Shown here piece by piece: positions 35,054 through 43,645 of a DNA stretch of 64,000 bases (the first letter of the stretch is position 1; each line of letters begins with the position of its first letter). The position numbers were made by a program, and so were the translations under genes. Under the pieces are notes generated by a model, which had not been told where the DNA came from, searched no databases, and saw only the letters and a program-made list of their open reading frames with translations. Source of the DNA: Streptomyces tsukubensis (GTDB lineage Bacteria; Actinomycetota; Actinomycetes; Streptomycetales; Streptomycetaceae); assembly GCF_009296025.1 (NCBI RefSeq), contig NZ_CP045178.1:8432001-8496000 (forward strand), written 5' to 3'.

Positions 35054-35833
35054 CTAGGGCAGGGGCAACATCCCCATGCCCGCCTTGGTGAAGGCGTTGC
35101 GTTTGGGTTCCCTGGTGATCCTCAGACGCGACTGACAGGTCAGGTTCACCGGGTCCCAGAGCAGTTCCTCGCCCTTACGCACCAGACTGTGGAGCTGAAT
35201 GCGCATGGTGTACCCGTAGGTGCCGGGTTTGGAGGTGTCCACCGTCGCCGACCAGTACCAGCCGTCCGTCACCAGGTCGGGCGAGCCGTACTCGGCCGGG
35301 TAGATGATCTTCTCGTCCACCGCCTCACCGTAGATGTCGGTGATCACCGGAGCCGGGTAGCTGTGCGCGGCGGCGTTGTCGGAGGTGACGACGGAACCGG
35401 TGACGTCGAGGATCTTTCCCCCGGGCCGTCCCTGGCCGTGGCCGGTGCTCTTGACCCGCGCGCCGACGGACCGGTGGATCTCGTGCAGCTGCGAGCCCAT
35501 GTCCGCCCCCTCGGGGGGCCGGTTCGCGAGGGCGGAGAGGTCCGCCAGGGCTTCCAGGTCACTCTGGCGCGCGCGATCCGCCTCGTAGCCGCGCGGCACC
35601 GTGGGGGGGATGGAACCCAGGCTGTACGGCAGCCAGTTGAGTACCTGCTCGCTCGCCTGGGAACCGTCGCTCCAGTAGGAGCCGTTGATGGCGGTCACCA
35701 GATCGCCGGTGCCCTCACCCTCGGAGCCCTGGAGTTTCATGTTGTCGAACAGGTAGGTGTTGTCCTCCAGTGTCCTGGAGTCCAGCGCGTTGCCGACGTC
35801 CACCAGCACGATGATCGCCAATTGTTGGGACAT
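35054..35833 (-). CDS. AidA/PixA-family protein, paralog 2, with a large insertion
   Basis: A 259-residue member from ATG 35833, with GAGGAAGG 7 nt upstream. The start matches the family (LAIIVLVDVGNALDSRTLEDNTYLFDNMKLQGSEGEGTGDLV) and the end too (DGWYWSATVDTSKPGTYGYTMRIQLHSL). Between residues about 75 and 165 it carries roughly 90 extra residues, mostly helical and polar (RARQSDLEALADLSALANRPPEGADMGSQLHEIHRSVGARVKST). It ends with a basic C-terminal tail. The insertion could be a partner-binding or packing element. The three other members lack it. Confidence 0.63.
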   Translation of the reverse strand: MSQQLAIIVLVDVGNALDSRTLEDNTYLFDNMKLQGSEGEGTGDLVTAINGSYWSDGSQASEQVLNWLPYSLGSIPPTVPRGYEADRARQSDLEALADLSALANRPPEGADMGSQLHEIHRSVGARVKSTGHGQGRPGGKILDVTGSVVTSDNAAAHSYPAPVITDIYGEAVDEKIIYPAEYGSPDLVTDGWYWSATVDTSKPGTYGYTMRIQLHSLVRKGEELLWDPVNLTCQSRLRITREPKRNAFTKAGMGMLPLP

Positions 35834-35861
35834 GAGACCGCCTTCCTCGCCGGATGTACTT

Positions 35862-36395
35862 CTACTGACGGATGAGTGCGGGTGAGTCGATGTGGAGGGT
35901 GCTGTGCGAGCCCTCGTACATCTGGACCTCAAGCCGGTACCTGTAGGGCACTCCCGGCCTCATGACGGGCGGCACCACACCGGCCCATACGTCGAGCTCC
36001 AGGCTCTCGCTCTCGTGGGACCGCTCGTGCTGGCCGCTTCGGGCGTGCCCGTTCTCCCGCTGCTCCCCGGCCTGCCTGTCGTGACTCCGCGGGTGGCCGC
36101 CGCGCTGCGGCCTGCCCCCGTTGGTGTCGCCCGACTCCCGGCCGGCCGGCTTGTTCGTCTCGTCGCCGAGGAACGTGATGCTCTTGATCTCGACGGGGGT
36201 CTGGAGGTCGACCGCGAGGGCCGACCACTGGACTGTCTGGCCGGGTTCGACCGCCGTGCACAGCTCGGGGGTGCCCTGCCCGGTGCTCTGGTCGGAGCCG
36301 TCGTCGATGAGGCAGAGATTTCCATTGAGCAGTGTGTCGTCCGACAAGGCGCCTATCACGTCCACGACGACGACGATGTTGACTTTGTCCTTCAT
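35862..36395 (-). CDS. AidA/PixA-family protein, paralog 1
   Basis: A 177-residue protein from ATG 36395, AGGAG 5 nt upstream. It gives the clearest family match of the four: KVNIVVVVDVIGALSDDTLLNGNLCLIDDGSDQSTGQGTPELCTAVEPGQTVQWSALAVDL. A charged Gly/Arg/His/Glu segment (residues 90-135, GRESGDTNGGRPQRGGHPRSHDRQAGEQRENGHARSG in part) interrupts the fold before the C-terminal strand PGVPYRYRLEVQMYEGSHSTLHIDS. It is 56 bp after the adenylate-forming enzyme gene and 29 bp before the long paralog. Family members are soluble and can form inclusions; role here unknown. Confidence 0.68.
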   Translation of the reverse strand: MKDKVNIVVVVDVIGALSDDTLLNGNLCLIDDGSDQSTGQGTPELCTAVEPGQTVQWSALAVDLQTPVEIKSITFLGDETNKPAGRESGDTNGGRPQRGGHPRSHDRQAGEQRENGHARSGQHERSHESESLELDVWAGVVPPVMRPGVPYRYRLEVQMYEGSHSTLHIDSPALIRQ

Positions 36396-36450
36396 ACTCA
36401 CTCCTGTACTGGGGTGTTGGTGGCGGGCCGGGCGCCGGGGCGTCGGCTGG

Positions 36451-38007
36451 TCATCCCCTGTCGCGCACCAGGGGTACTTTCCCGATGTCCGTCCGCTCGA
36501 TCTCGGGCGACAACCGGTGGACGAAGAGGATCTGGAAGCGGTATCCGGTCTTCTCGATCGCTGCGGGATTCGCCTCCCCGTGGTTGAAGAGCGACAGCGC
36601 CCGGGGCAAGGAGCTGATGAACGCGTGCTGCACTCCGTTCGGGCCGAGTACCGTCTCCAGGCTGTGTGTCAGCCCCTGCGGGTCATCGACAGAGGCGATG
36701 AGGGTGATCGTCCTGGCCTCGCGGTGGTTCACGAACTGCATCTCGTGGGCCAGCTTGTCGAGGTCGGGCGCCCCCGCCGACAGCAAGGTGCCGCGCAGCG
36801 ACTCGTAGGCGCGCGCGGCCGAGTACTGACTGTCGTTGAGATGCAGCACATCGCCCGTACGGCCGGCGAACTCGAACCGCTCGGCCTTGGGGCCCGGTCC
36901 CTCGCCGCGCGGCCTGCGGATCATCCTGTCGCCGAGTTTCAGCCGCAGCAGAGGCGTCTCGTGGGCGTGCAGTCGCGTGACGACGAGCTCTCCCTCCTCG
37001 CCCTCGTCCACCCACCGGCCCTGCTCGTCGACTATCTCGACGAGGTGCAGCCCCGGCACCGCCGTGAGCCAGGGCGACTCGTCGCTGAGCTGCAGGCCGA
37101 TCGTCTCCGCCTGAGTGGCCGCGAAGTAGCTGAGGATCGCCAGGTTCGGGTAGAGCTCGCGGAGTTCGGCGCGCTTGCGCTGGGCCAGCACCCCACTGCC
37201 GTACAGGGCCACCCGGAAGCTGTGCCTGCTGTGCGCGCTCATATTGGCGCCGAGATCACTGAGGATCGCGATACCGGCGGAGATACCCATCAGGGCTTTG
37301 GGCCCCGGGTAGCTGAACATGTGCTCCAGCACAGGTGTGGTGACCGGTCCAGCCCCGATGTAGTTCACGCCGGGCACGTTCTGGAGGACACCGCCCACCA
37401 TCGTGCCGCTGCTCCACATCTGGTAGTCGGCGAGAGTGGTGAAGAGCCACCTGGGGTCGGTTCCCTCGAAGTGGCGGTCGAGCAGATACGTGCCGAGGAA
37501 TTCGCCCGCGATCTCATAGGTGTCACGCAGCTCCCGCAGCGAGTACACGGTCTCCAGCGGGCGCCCGCCACTGGTGCCGCCGCTGGCCACGATCTCGAAA
37601 CCGCCCCGCTGCAGCGGGACCACCATGCCGGGCCTGTCGTCCATGAAGAAGTCCCGCTGCACGTCCTTGTCGGACAGTGGGATGTGCTGCCACTCCTCCA
37701 TGTCACGCGGGGGTTCCGTGATGCCGGCGCCCGCCAGCCGCTTGGCCCACAGCGGATTGAGGAGCACGGTGTGCACCATCTGCTGCGATCGACGGAGGAC
37801 CAAGGCGTCCTGGATCTCGTGGGAGAGCTCGCTGTACGGGCTCTGGTGAATACGCGCACTCTCCCGCAACTTATCGGCGAAAGGGGGGAGTTGCGCCACC
37901 TCGGCGACGGATTGCGGCTTCCACTCCCGGTCCGGGATCAAACGCCCGGCCAGCTCAGCGGCTTCCCGGGGGGAGAGGTGGTTCTGCGAAGCGATCACTG
38001 AGCTCAT
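36451..38007 (-). CDS. PaaK-like adenylate-forming enzyme
   Basis: A 518-residue member of the AMP-forming ligase superfamily, closest in pattern to phenylacetate-CoA ligase/CapK proteins. The phosphate-binding loop reads IVASGGTSGGRP near residue 140, the A5-like segment is AILSYFAATQAETIGLQL, and the A7-like segment is GELVVTRLHAHETPLLRLKLGDRM near residue 355. A canonical A10 catalytic Lys is not obvious at the C-terminus, so it may stop at acyl-AMP or use a partner. It would activate a carboxylic acid, probably aromatic. It sits between a PLP decarboxylase (96 bp upstream) and four AidA/PixA genes on one strand. Confidence 0.8.
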   Translation of the reverse strand: MSSVIASQNHLSPREAAELAGRLIPDREWKPQSVAEVAQLPPFADKLRESARIHQSPYSELSHEIQDALVLRRSQQMVHTVLLNPLWAKRLAGAGITEPPRDMEEWQHIPLSDKDVQRDFFMDDRPGMVVPLQRGGFEIVASGGTSGGRPLETVYSLRELRDTYEIAGEFLGTYLLDRHFEGTDPRWLFTTLADYQMWSSGTMVGGVLQNVPGVNYIGAGPVTTPVLEHMFSYPGPKALMGISAGIAILSDLGANMSAHSRHSFRVALYGSGVLAQRKRAELRELYPNLAILSYFAATQAETIGLQLSDESPWLTAVPGLHLVEIVDEQGRWVDEGEEGELVVTRLHAHETPLLRLKLGDRMIRRPRGEGPGPKAERFEFAGRTGDVLHLNDSQYSAARAYESLRGTLLSAGAPDLDKLAHEMQFVNHREARTITLIASVDDPQGLTHSLETVLGPNGVQHAFISSLPRALSLFNHGEANPAAIEKTGYRFQILFVHRLSPEIERTDIGKVPLVRDRG

Positions 38008-38102
38008 AGACGATTCCCAACTCGTGGTGACGTACAGGGGCTCTCATCCGTGTGGCCGTGCACACGTCGCACCGTTCCTGGGGGCCTTCGCGGGGAAGTT
38101 CG

Positions 38103-39692
38103 CTATTGGCCGCGGAAAATTTCGTTCCCGACCCTCCTGATCTCACCGAGCAGTATCCGGAAGTGTTCAGGAGTGACCTCGTGGTTCATCATGACGACCC
38201 GGAGCGCGGCCACGCCGTCGATGTTCACCTTGGAGATGAAGAAGTTCCCCTCCCGTTTGATCCGGTTCCTGATGGCGACCTGGAGACGGTGAATGTCGTC
38301 TCCTCTGATGAGATCGGCCGGCCGGTACCGGAAACAGAGGATGTTCGCCTCGGGGACATGGAGGTTGTCGAAATCTGGCTGCTCCGCCACGACACGATGC
38401 GCTTCCTGCGTCAACTCGCACAAGTAGTCAATCTTCTCCGCGAACAGCTTGCGACCGTACATGGCCCAAAGTGTCCACAGTGGCATGATCATCGGACGCT
38501 TGGTGCATTCGAAGTTCTTGTCACCGCTGTCGAGTTCTGTGTAGATATCCGGCTCTTCATCGAATACGTAACTGGCCTTCTGCCTGAAGGCGCCACGACT
38601 CTTGTTCTTGTTGCGGTAGAAGAGGAGCGTGCAAGGGGCGGGAACGAACATCATCTTGTGCGCGTCCCAGGTGATCGAGTCCACCTTCTCGATGCCGCGC
38701 AGCCGCTCCCTGAGCTTGTCCGAGACCAGCAGACTCGCCCCGTGGGCTCCGTCCACGTGCAGCCAGATGTTCTTCTCCCGTGCCACTCGGGCCAGTTCGT
38801 CGAGCGGATCGAAGGCGCCGACCGAGGTCGTCCCCGCCGAGGCCACCATGCAGAAGACCCGCAGACCCCGCCGCTCCGCCTCCGCCAGGACGGGCCGCAC
38901 CTGCTCCACGCAGATCTGCTTGCGCTCGTTGAGGGGCAGCCGGACGATCTGGTCCTCGCCTATCCCCATCACTCCCGCGGCCCTGGAGACGCTGTAGTGC
39001 GCGTCGTCACCGACCGCGATGGCGGGAGTGCCCCGGCCGCCGAGCGCGGAGCCGCCCGCCGACCAGTAGTCGGGGAACTTGTCGTTCCTGGCCGCCAGCA
39101 GGGCCGTCAGATTGCCGAGCGAACCGCCCGAGGTGGTCACCATGGCGAAGCTGCCGGGGTCCCAGCCGATGAACTGGTTCAGTTCCTCGCCCATGATCCG
39201 TTCGGCCACATTGGGCAGTTGGGCCGCCTCGTAGAACGAGGAGGGCTGATTGGTGACCGAGCTGACGAGGTCCATGACGCTCGCGAGCGGCACCACACCG
39301 GAGAACTGCCTGCCCATGTAACCCGGCGAGTGGACCGGGATCCCCGTCCTGAGATACAGATCGACGATGGCGGCCAGCTTCTTGTCGTCGAAGGCCGCGA
39401 CGGTCTCGCTCTCGGGCGTCATCAGCGCCCTCGCCGCGTGTGACAGGGCCGCGGGATCGGTCAGTTCGAGCCCTCTGACCGAGAGGTCCTCCAGATAGCT
39501 CTCCAACTTGCCGACGACAGTGTCCGTGTTCTCCCCGAACCGCCGCGCGTCGAACGCCTCGCCGATCGCCCGTCCGACTGAATGCCGTCTTGATGTCCCG
39601 GAGGAGGCCGGCCCCGCCGACAGGGTGGCGGCGATCGGCATCGCGCTGTGCTCTTGTGCTAAGGACGGGGTCGTCGACCGTGAATCCGTCAC
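38103..39692 (-). CDS. Group II PLP-dependent amino-acid decarboxylase
   Basis: A 529-residue PLP enzyme. I chose GTG 39692 (VTDSRSTTPSLAQEH) because AAGGAG lies exactly 6 nt upstream. Group II decarboxylase signatures: TTSGGSLGNLTALLAARN, GDDAHYSVSRAAGVMGIG (His stacking on PLP), WLHVDGAHGAS, and SITWDAHKMMFVPAPCTLLFY with the PLP lysine at residue 346. Related enzymes act on diaminobutyrate, tyrosine, glutamate or sulfinoalanine; substrate residues cannot be assigned by eye. First gene of the AidA/PixA operon; its amine product is a natural candidate partner for the acyl adenylate made by the next gene. Confidence 0.88.
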   Translation of the reverse strand: MTDSRSTTPSLAQEHSAMPIAATLSAGPASSGTSRRHSVGRAIGEAFDARRFGENTDTVVGKLESYLEDLSVRGLELTDPAALSHAARALMTPESETVAAFDDKKLAAIVDLYLRTGIPVHSPGYMGRQFSGVVPLASVMDLVSSVTNQPSSFYEAAQLPNVAERIMGEELNQFIGWDPGSFAMVTTSGGSLGNLTALLAARNDKFPDYWSAGGSALGGRGTPAIAVGDDAHYSVSRAAGVMGIGEDQIVRLPLNERKQICVEQVRPVLAEAERRGLRVFCMVASAGTTSVGAFDPLDELARVAREKNIWLHVDGAHGASLLVSDKLRERLRGIEKVDSITWDAHKMMFVPAPCTLLFYRNKNKSRGAFRQKASYVFDEEPDIYTELDSGDKNFECTKRPMIMPLWTLWAMYGRKLFAEKIDYLCELTQEAHRVVAEQPDFDNLHVPEANILCFRYRPADLIRGDDIHRLQVAIRNRIKREGNFFISKVNIDGVAALRVVMMNHEVTPEHFRILLGEIRRVGNEIFRGQ

Positions 39693-40080
39693 AGAGGTCT
39701 CCTTGGAAAATGGGCCGGCCGGTGCAAGGCCCGGCGGCGGGCATGTGTGTCCGCGCCACGGACGCACGGGACCACCGGCCGCGGACACGGGCAGCTGTGT
39801 CCGCGGCGCGAGTGAGCAGACGGCGACGGCCGGGGACCAGGGGCAGCGCCGTTGGGTTCGCCTGCGCGCGACTGCGCACGGCGGACGAGCAGGGGACAGC
39901 CGACCACCGTGCTGCGCCGCTGTGTTCTCGGACGACGGTCACACCGGAGGCAGAGGGACCGGGAAGCGATGCGGGAGGGAGCGGCAGACGGATGGCGACC
40001 CGCCACCCTCTTGCCGCGGATGTATCGCCTTTACAGGCCAGTACATCTCGGATCGTCTTTCCGTTGGCTGTTCAGCCGGT

Positions 40081-40104
40081 ATTTCCGGACCACCGTCCGG
40101 AAAT
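40081..40104. promoter_or_regulatory. Perfect 10-4-10 dyad upstream of the AidA/PixA operon
   Basis: ATTTCCGGAC at 40081-40090 and GTCCGGAAAT at 40095-40104 around CACC. A/T-rich ends and a short centre fit a dimeric repressor or activator site. It is about 390 bp upstream of the decarboxylase start. Confidence 0.5.
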
Positions 40105-40221
40105 TCAGCTTCGATATTCGACCTGACGGCACCGATGAGCAACGCGCACGATGATTCGGGCCATCCTGGCCACAGCCATACCCCCACCACAGTTGCTTGA
40201 CTTCACTTCGACGACCACCCC

Positions 40222-40253
40222 TTGACCTCGGGAGTCGAGGTCTCAGAGATACC
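40222..40253 (+). promoter_or_regulatory. MerR-type promoter dyad without an obvious gene
   Basis: TTGACC at 40222-40227 overlaps a dyad, GACCTCG at 40224-40230 and CGAGGTC at 40236-40242, and a weak GATACC lies 20 bp downstream at 40248-40253. A dyad between overlong-spaced boxes is the MerR-family layout. No MerR gene is adjacent and no sound gene follows on the plus strand. Confidence 0.35.
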
Positions 40254-41320
40254 ACCCATGCATGGCTCCCGCGTGATCCTTGTATCGTGCGTCCATAGCT
40301 GTTTCAAGACTTGGGGTGCCGGTGCCGGCCGATGTCGGCCCACCGGCGGCCTCGCTCGAACGACAATAGAGCCTCACACCCCTTGTCATACCCCTCCGTC
40401 ATGAACTGTCCGAAAAGCGGGGGCATGCCGCGCAACCGGATCAACGGAGTCCGCGTATCGGCTCCATGACTTACTCATGAGGAAACATGGCACTTCGCAC
40501 GCGGCGGAACAGATTCCGGTGCCTATGGCCAAAGGTTGAGCGAATCGTCGCGGGTGAACGGCTCAATGCCTCAGGGGTAACAAGGGGAACTGCCTTGAAC
40601 AGAGATCCGTGGCGGGCTCTTCGCGAGTCTTTCCGTTGGTGCGGGGGAGTACTGCTGGGTTCTCTGTGGCCACCACTTCGTACGACGGTCGAAAGTTTTT
40701 GTTAGGGGTGCGGCAAAACACTGCCGTCCTCCGCGATCGATCCGTCACACCGGTGACACCGTGCGCGCAACCGGCCGGTGTGGTGCCCGCCGATTCGAGA
40801 CGGGGGAAGCCGCGGCGCGCGACGCCCCACCGACACACATCGTTGGTGTACGACCACCACTAACCGGCCATCGGCCGGTCCGGCGTACCTGCGGATCGAC
40901 AGGACGACTCGCCGGCCCGCCCGGTGTCGGTGGTGTCCGCACGACGGCCGGACCCGGCCTGGAGGTGTCGTCGGCGTTCGCTGCTGGGTACGGGCAACCG
41001 TTCACGCCGGGTTCCTCAGGCCGCGCGGAACCGAGTCCTTCGGGGCGTCGGCGCGCCCCTCCGCACGACGATCCTGGCAGGTGGGGGCCGGTGGGTGGAG
41101 GACAACGCTCCGGTGCCCCAGCGCAGTCGACCGGGCACCACATGCGAGCAGCCCCACAACCCCCACCAGCCACCTGCACAACATGTTCACAGATGCGAAC
41201 CTCGTTACCCGACTATGACATTGCCAGCTTGACAGTCGCTGTCATCGCACAAGTAGGTTCCAGGTAAACGCAGTTTCCACCAGGTACCGGTGCGCCCCCG
41301 CGCCGGGAGAAGGGACGTCC

Positions 41321-42472
41321 ATGGGTTCCCACGCCCGCCCCAACCGGATACACCGCACCGGAGTCCGGATCGCGATGGTCGCACTCGTCGGGGCCGCCCT
41401 GCCCGTCACCGCCGGCGGTCTCGCCGAGGCGGCCACCCCCGGCGCCACGCACTCCGCCGACGAGAACGACCAGCAGAACAGCGAGACCACCACTCCGGCC
41501 GGCCAGGACGGCAGCGAGGCCACCACTCCCGCCGACCAGACGGAGGAGACGCCGCAGCGCTCCGAGACCGAGCAGCAGTCCCAGACCGACCAGCAGCCCG
41601 AGACTGATCAGCGGTCCAGGACCGAGCAGTCGACGCAGCCTGCCCAGCAGGCGAAGACCGCCGACACGGAGGACGCCAAGGACCAGGCCGCTCCCAAGAT
41701 CAACGCTGACCACGCCTTCCTGCTGGACGCCCGCGACGGCAGCCAGGAGCGGGAGATGTGGGGTGGGTCCAAGGCCGACGAGAGCGTGCCGATGGCCAGC
41801 ACCACCAAGATCATGACCGCCATCGTGGTGCTCAAGCACCCGGAGTGGCTGAACCGGCAGATCACGGTGAAGCAGGAGTACCGGGACTACGTGGCGAAGG
41901 AGGGCTCCAGCACCGCCGACCTTCAGACCGGCGACAAGCTGACTGTCAAGCAGCTGCTGCACGCCGCCCTGATCCCGTCCGGCGCGGACGCGGCAATGGC
42001 CCTGGCCGACAACTTCGGCTCCGGGGACACCATTGACGCGCGGATCGCCGACTTCGTGGCGCAGATGAACGCCGAGGCGCAGCAGCTGAACCTGAGCGGT
42101 ACGCACTTCGACACCTTCGACGGCATCTCGCACGGCAACAATCACAGCACCGCCCGCGACCTGGCCAAGCTCGGCCAGCGCGCGATGCTGCAGCCGGTCT
42201 TCGCGGATGTCGTGCAGAACACGCAGTACAAGACCGAGGCCCCGGCGGCCAACGGGCACACCCGTTACTACACCTGGAACAACACCAACGAGCTGCTGGG
42301 CACCTACGACGGTGCCCTGGGTGTCAAGACGGGCAGTGGCCCGGAGGACGGCTACTGCGTCGTCTTCGCCGCCAAGCGGGACAACCGCACGCTGGTCGGC
42401 GCGATCCTCGGTGACGACACGGGCCGCTTCGACGACGCCACCAAGATGCTCGACTGGGGCTTCGCCCACTGA
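41321..42472 (+). CDS. D-alanyl-D-alanine carboxypeptidase (S11 family)
   Basis: A 383-residue secreted PBP5-type enzyme that trims the peptidoglycan pentapeptide. ATG 41321 has GAGAAGGG upstream. The signal peptide (IRIAMVALVGAALPVTAGGLAEA) is followed by an 80-residue Thr/Glu/Gln-rich linker. The catalytic domain has all three motifs: SxxK as MASTTK, the second as PSGADAA (Ala-Asp in place of the usual Asn, as in many actinobacterial members), and KTG as GVKTGSG. There is no C-terminal beta domain or membrane anchor, so the linker may span the wall. It is a single gene with its own terminator. Confidence 0.92.
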   Translation: MGSHARPNRIHRTGVRIAMVALVGAALPVTAGGLAEAATPGATHSADENDQQNSETTTPAGQDGSEATTPADQTEETPQRSETEQQSQTDQQPETDQRSRTEQSTQPAQQAKTADTEDAKDQAAPKINADHAFLLDARDGSQEREMWGGSKADESVPMASTTKIMTAIVVLKHPEWLNRQITVKQEYRDYVAKEGSSTADLQTGDKLTVKQLLHAALIPSGADAAMALADNFGSGDTIDARIADFVAQMNAEAQQLNLSGTHFDTFDGISHGNNHSTARDLAKLGQRAMLQPVFADVVQNTQYKTEAPAANGHTRYYTWNNTNELLGTYDGALGVKTGSGPEDGYCVVFAAKRDNRTLVGAILGDDTGRFDDATKMLDWGFAH

Positions 42473-42527
42473 GCAGGCGGCAGCCGCGGGACTGAGCGTG
42501 CACCGTACGCGGTGCGTACGAAGCCGA

Positions 42528-42571
42528 GGCCCCCGCCCCGTCCCCGCCCGCCGGCGGACGGGGCGGGGGCC
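42528..42571 (+). terminator. Terminator of the carboxypeptidase gene
   Basis: GGCCCCCGCCCCGTCC at 42528-42543 with a perfect complement at 42556-42571 and a 12-nt loop, 56 bp after the stop codon. Confidence 0.85.
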
Positions 42572-43209
42572 TGTCTCGTCCGTGAGGCGCGCGCGGTGGT
42601 GGGCGCATGGACCAGTGGGCGGGTGGACAAGTGGCTCACCGATTTCCCCGGCCGCGGAGTCGCCCGTCGGGTGACGATATCCCCACGGCCGGGCGGCCAC
42701 CATCACTACGGCGAGCAACCGGGATATTCCTCCCCCACCGTTGTGGGAGAGCGATCTTCTGAGTGGCCGTGACGCCGAACTTCCCCTGACGCATATCTGA
42801 ACCGAAGATCGATTCTTTTGCATATGCACGTGCGCGCGGGACAGGAATTTGATAATCCGCTTGTAAAGAGCGGCCCTGGTGGCCTCTGTCAACGGCGGGC
42901 CCCTTGTGGCCAGCACATCTCTCTGTAGGTGATCGAAAAAGAAGAGCAGATTGTCACAGACCGTGCAAAAGTCGATCAGATCAGGTGTGTTGGAGGGTGC
43001 GGAAGTGTCGAAAAGTGCCCATCTCGCGCCCCGGTGACGGCTGGTCGCCCCTCGGTAGGGGGGAAATTGCATAGGGGATCACTTTTGCATGGAGGGAATG
43101 GGTTCGGGTTTAGAGAGGACCCGCATTCCGACACCTGACTGGCGGTATGGTCTCCGTGACCGAATGCGTACGGCACGCGCTGTGGCTGAGGTCGGCCCAG
43201 GCCGATCGC

Positions 43210-43239
43210 GATGGCCTCGGGTCGCACCCCGAGGCCATC
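43210..43239. terminator. 12-bp hairpin upstream of the small gene at 43278
   Basis: GATGGCCTCGGG at 43210-43221 and CCCGAGGCCATC at 43228-43239, 6-nt loop. It may be a terminator of an unannotated transcript from the A/T-rich region, or an attenuator of the following gene. Confidence 0.5.
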
Positions 43240-43277
43240 CGAAAGGCGGCTGTCAACGCGAAAGAAAGGTGATCAGC

Positions 43278-43544
43278 GTGTCCTCCCGAAAGAACCGGGG
43301 TCTTGATGTGACGCCCCCGGCGCTCCGCATCGCCAGTATGCCTGCTTCTCGGCGCCGGGAAGCGTCTCTCGCGTACCTGTGGGACATCGGGCTGAGACTC
43401 GGTCCGACGCCGCCGACCGTCATCGGTGTGTGGGCCGTCTCCACCGGCGCTCCTCCCCGGCCGGTGGCCCTGCCGCTGATCGGAGCGACAGTCGCGGTCC
43501 GCGAGCGTTCCACGGTGCGGTACCGGCGCGTCAGCGTGCGGTGA
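43278..43544 (+). CDS. Small protein of unknown function
   Basis: An 88-residue product from GTG 43278; AAAGGTGAT lies 6 nt upstream (GTG 43269 is an alternative). It is basic, with no signal peptide and one mildly hydrophobic stretch (PTVIGVWAVSTGAPPRPVALPLIGATVAV). I do not recognise it. The next gene lies 100 bp downstream on the same strand. The coding case rests on the ribosome-binding site and spacing, so it could be false. Confidence 0.4.
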   Translation: MSSRKNRGLDVTPPALRIASMPASRRREASLAYLWDIGLRLGPTPPTVIGVWAVSTGAPPRPVALPLIGATVAVRERSTVRYRRVSVR

Positions 43545-43645
43545 CGCGCGTCGGCGCGGGCGGCCTGTCGGCTGCCCACCCGGCCCGGTCCCTGCGGGGC
43601 GCGACAAGTGTGCCCCGTTCTCAGTAGCGAAATGGGGGTCCCCCC

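Larger units (their letters stand above)
39693..41320. other. 1.6-kb region without a convincing gene; leader and control sites
   Basis: No frame on either strand has a good start, codon pattern and recognisable content. GC content is lower than in the flanks, especially 40000-40750. It holds the dyads at 40081-40104 and 40222-40242, and an inverted GATGTA/TACATC pair at 40019-40047. The best open frame, 40487-40705 (72 codons), has a GAGGAAAC upstream but Arg/Trp-rich content unlike a normal protein. It could contain decayed genes or an sRNA. Confidence 0.5.
42473..43277. other. Intergenic region with A/T-rich centre
   Basis: 805 bp after the carboxypeptidase. 42780-43110 is clearly less GC-rich and contains several TTGCAT/TTTTGCAT sequences (42817-42823, 43066-43071, 43083-43090) and a perfect TGCATATGCA at 42819-42828. 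A 12-bp perfect hairpin follows at 43210-43239. Frames through it have no coding look on either strand. Confidence 0.5.

Noticed and set aside
40487..40705. 72-codon frame with a GAGGAAAC upstream
   Set aside because: Arg/Trp-rich content, no hydrophobic or structured pattern, and an isolated position; kept only as part of the gene-free region.
39693..41320. CRISPR array or tandem repeats in the long gene-free region
   Set aside because: No regularly spaced repeats of 20-40 bp are visible; only single dyads.
41213..43072. A 619-codon minus-strand open frame
   Set aside because: It lies antisense to the carboxypeptidase gene, has no family motif and shows the Val/Gly/Arg bias of a shadow frame in high-GC DNA.
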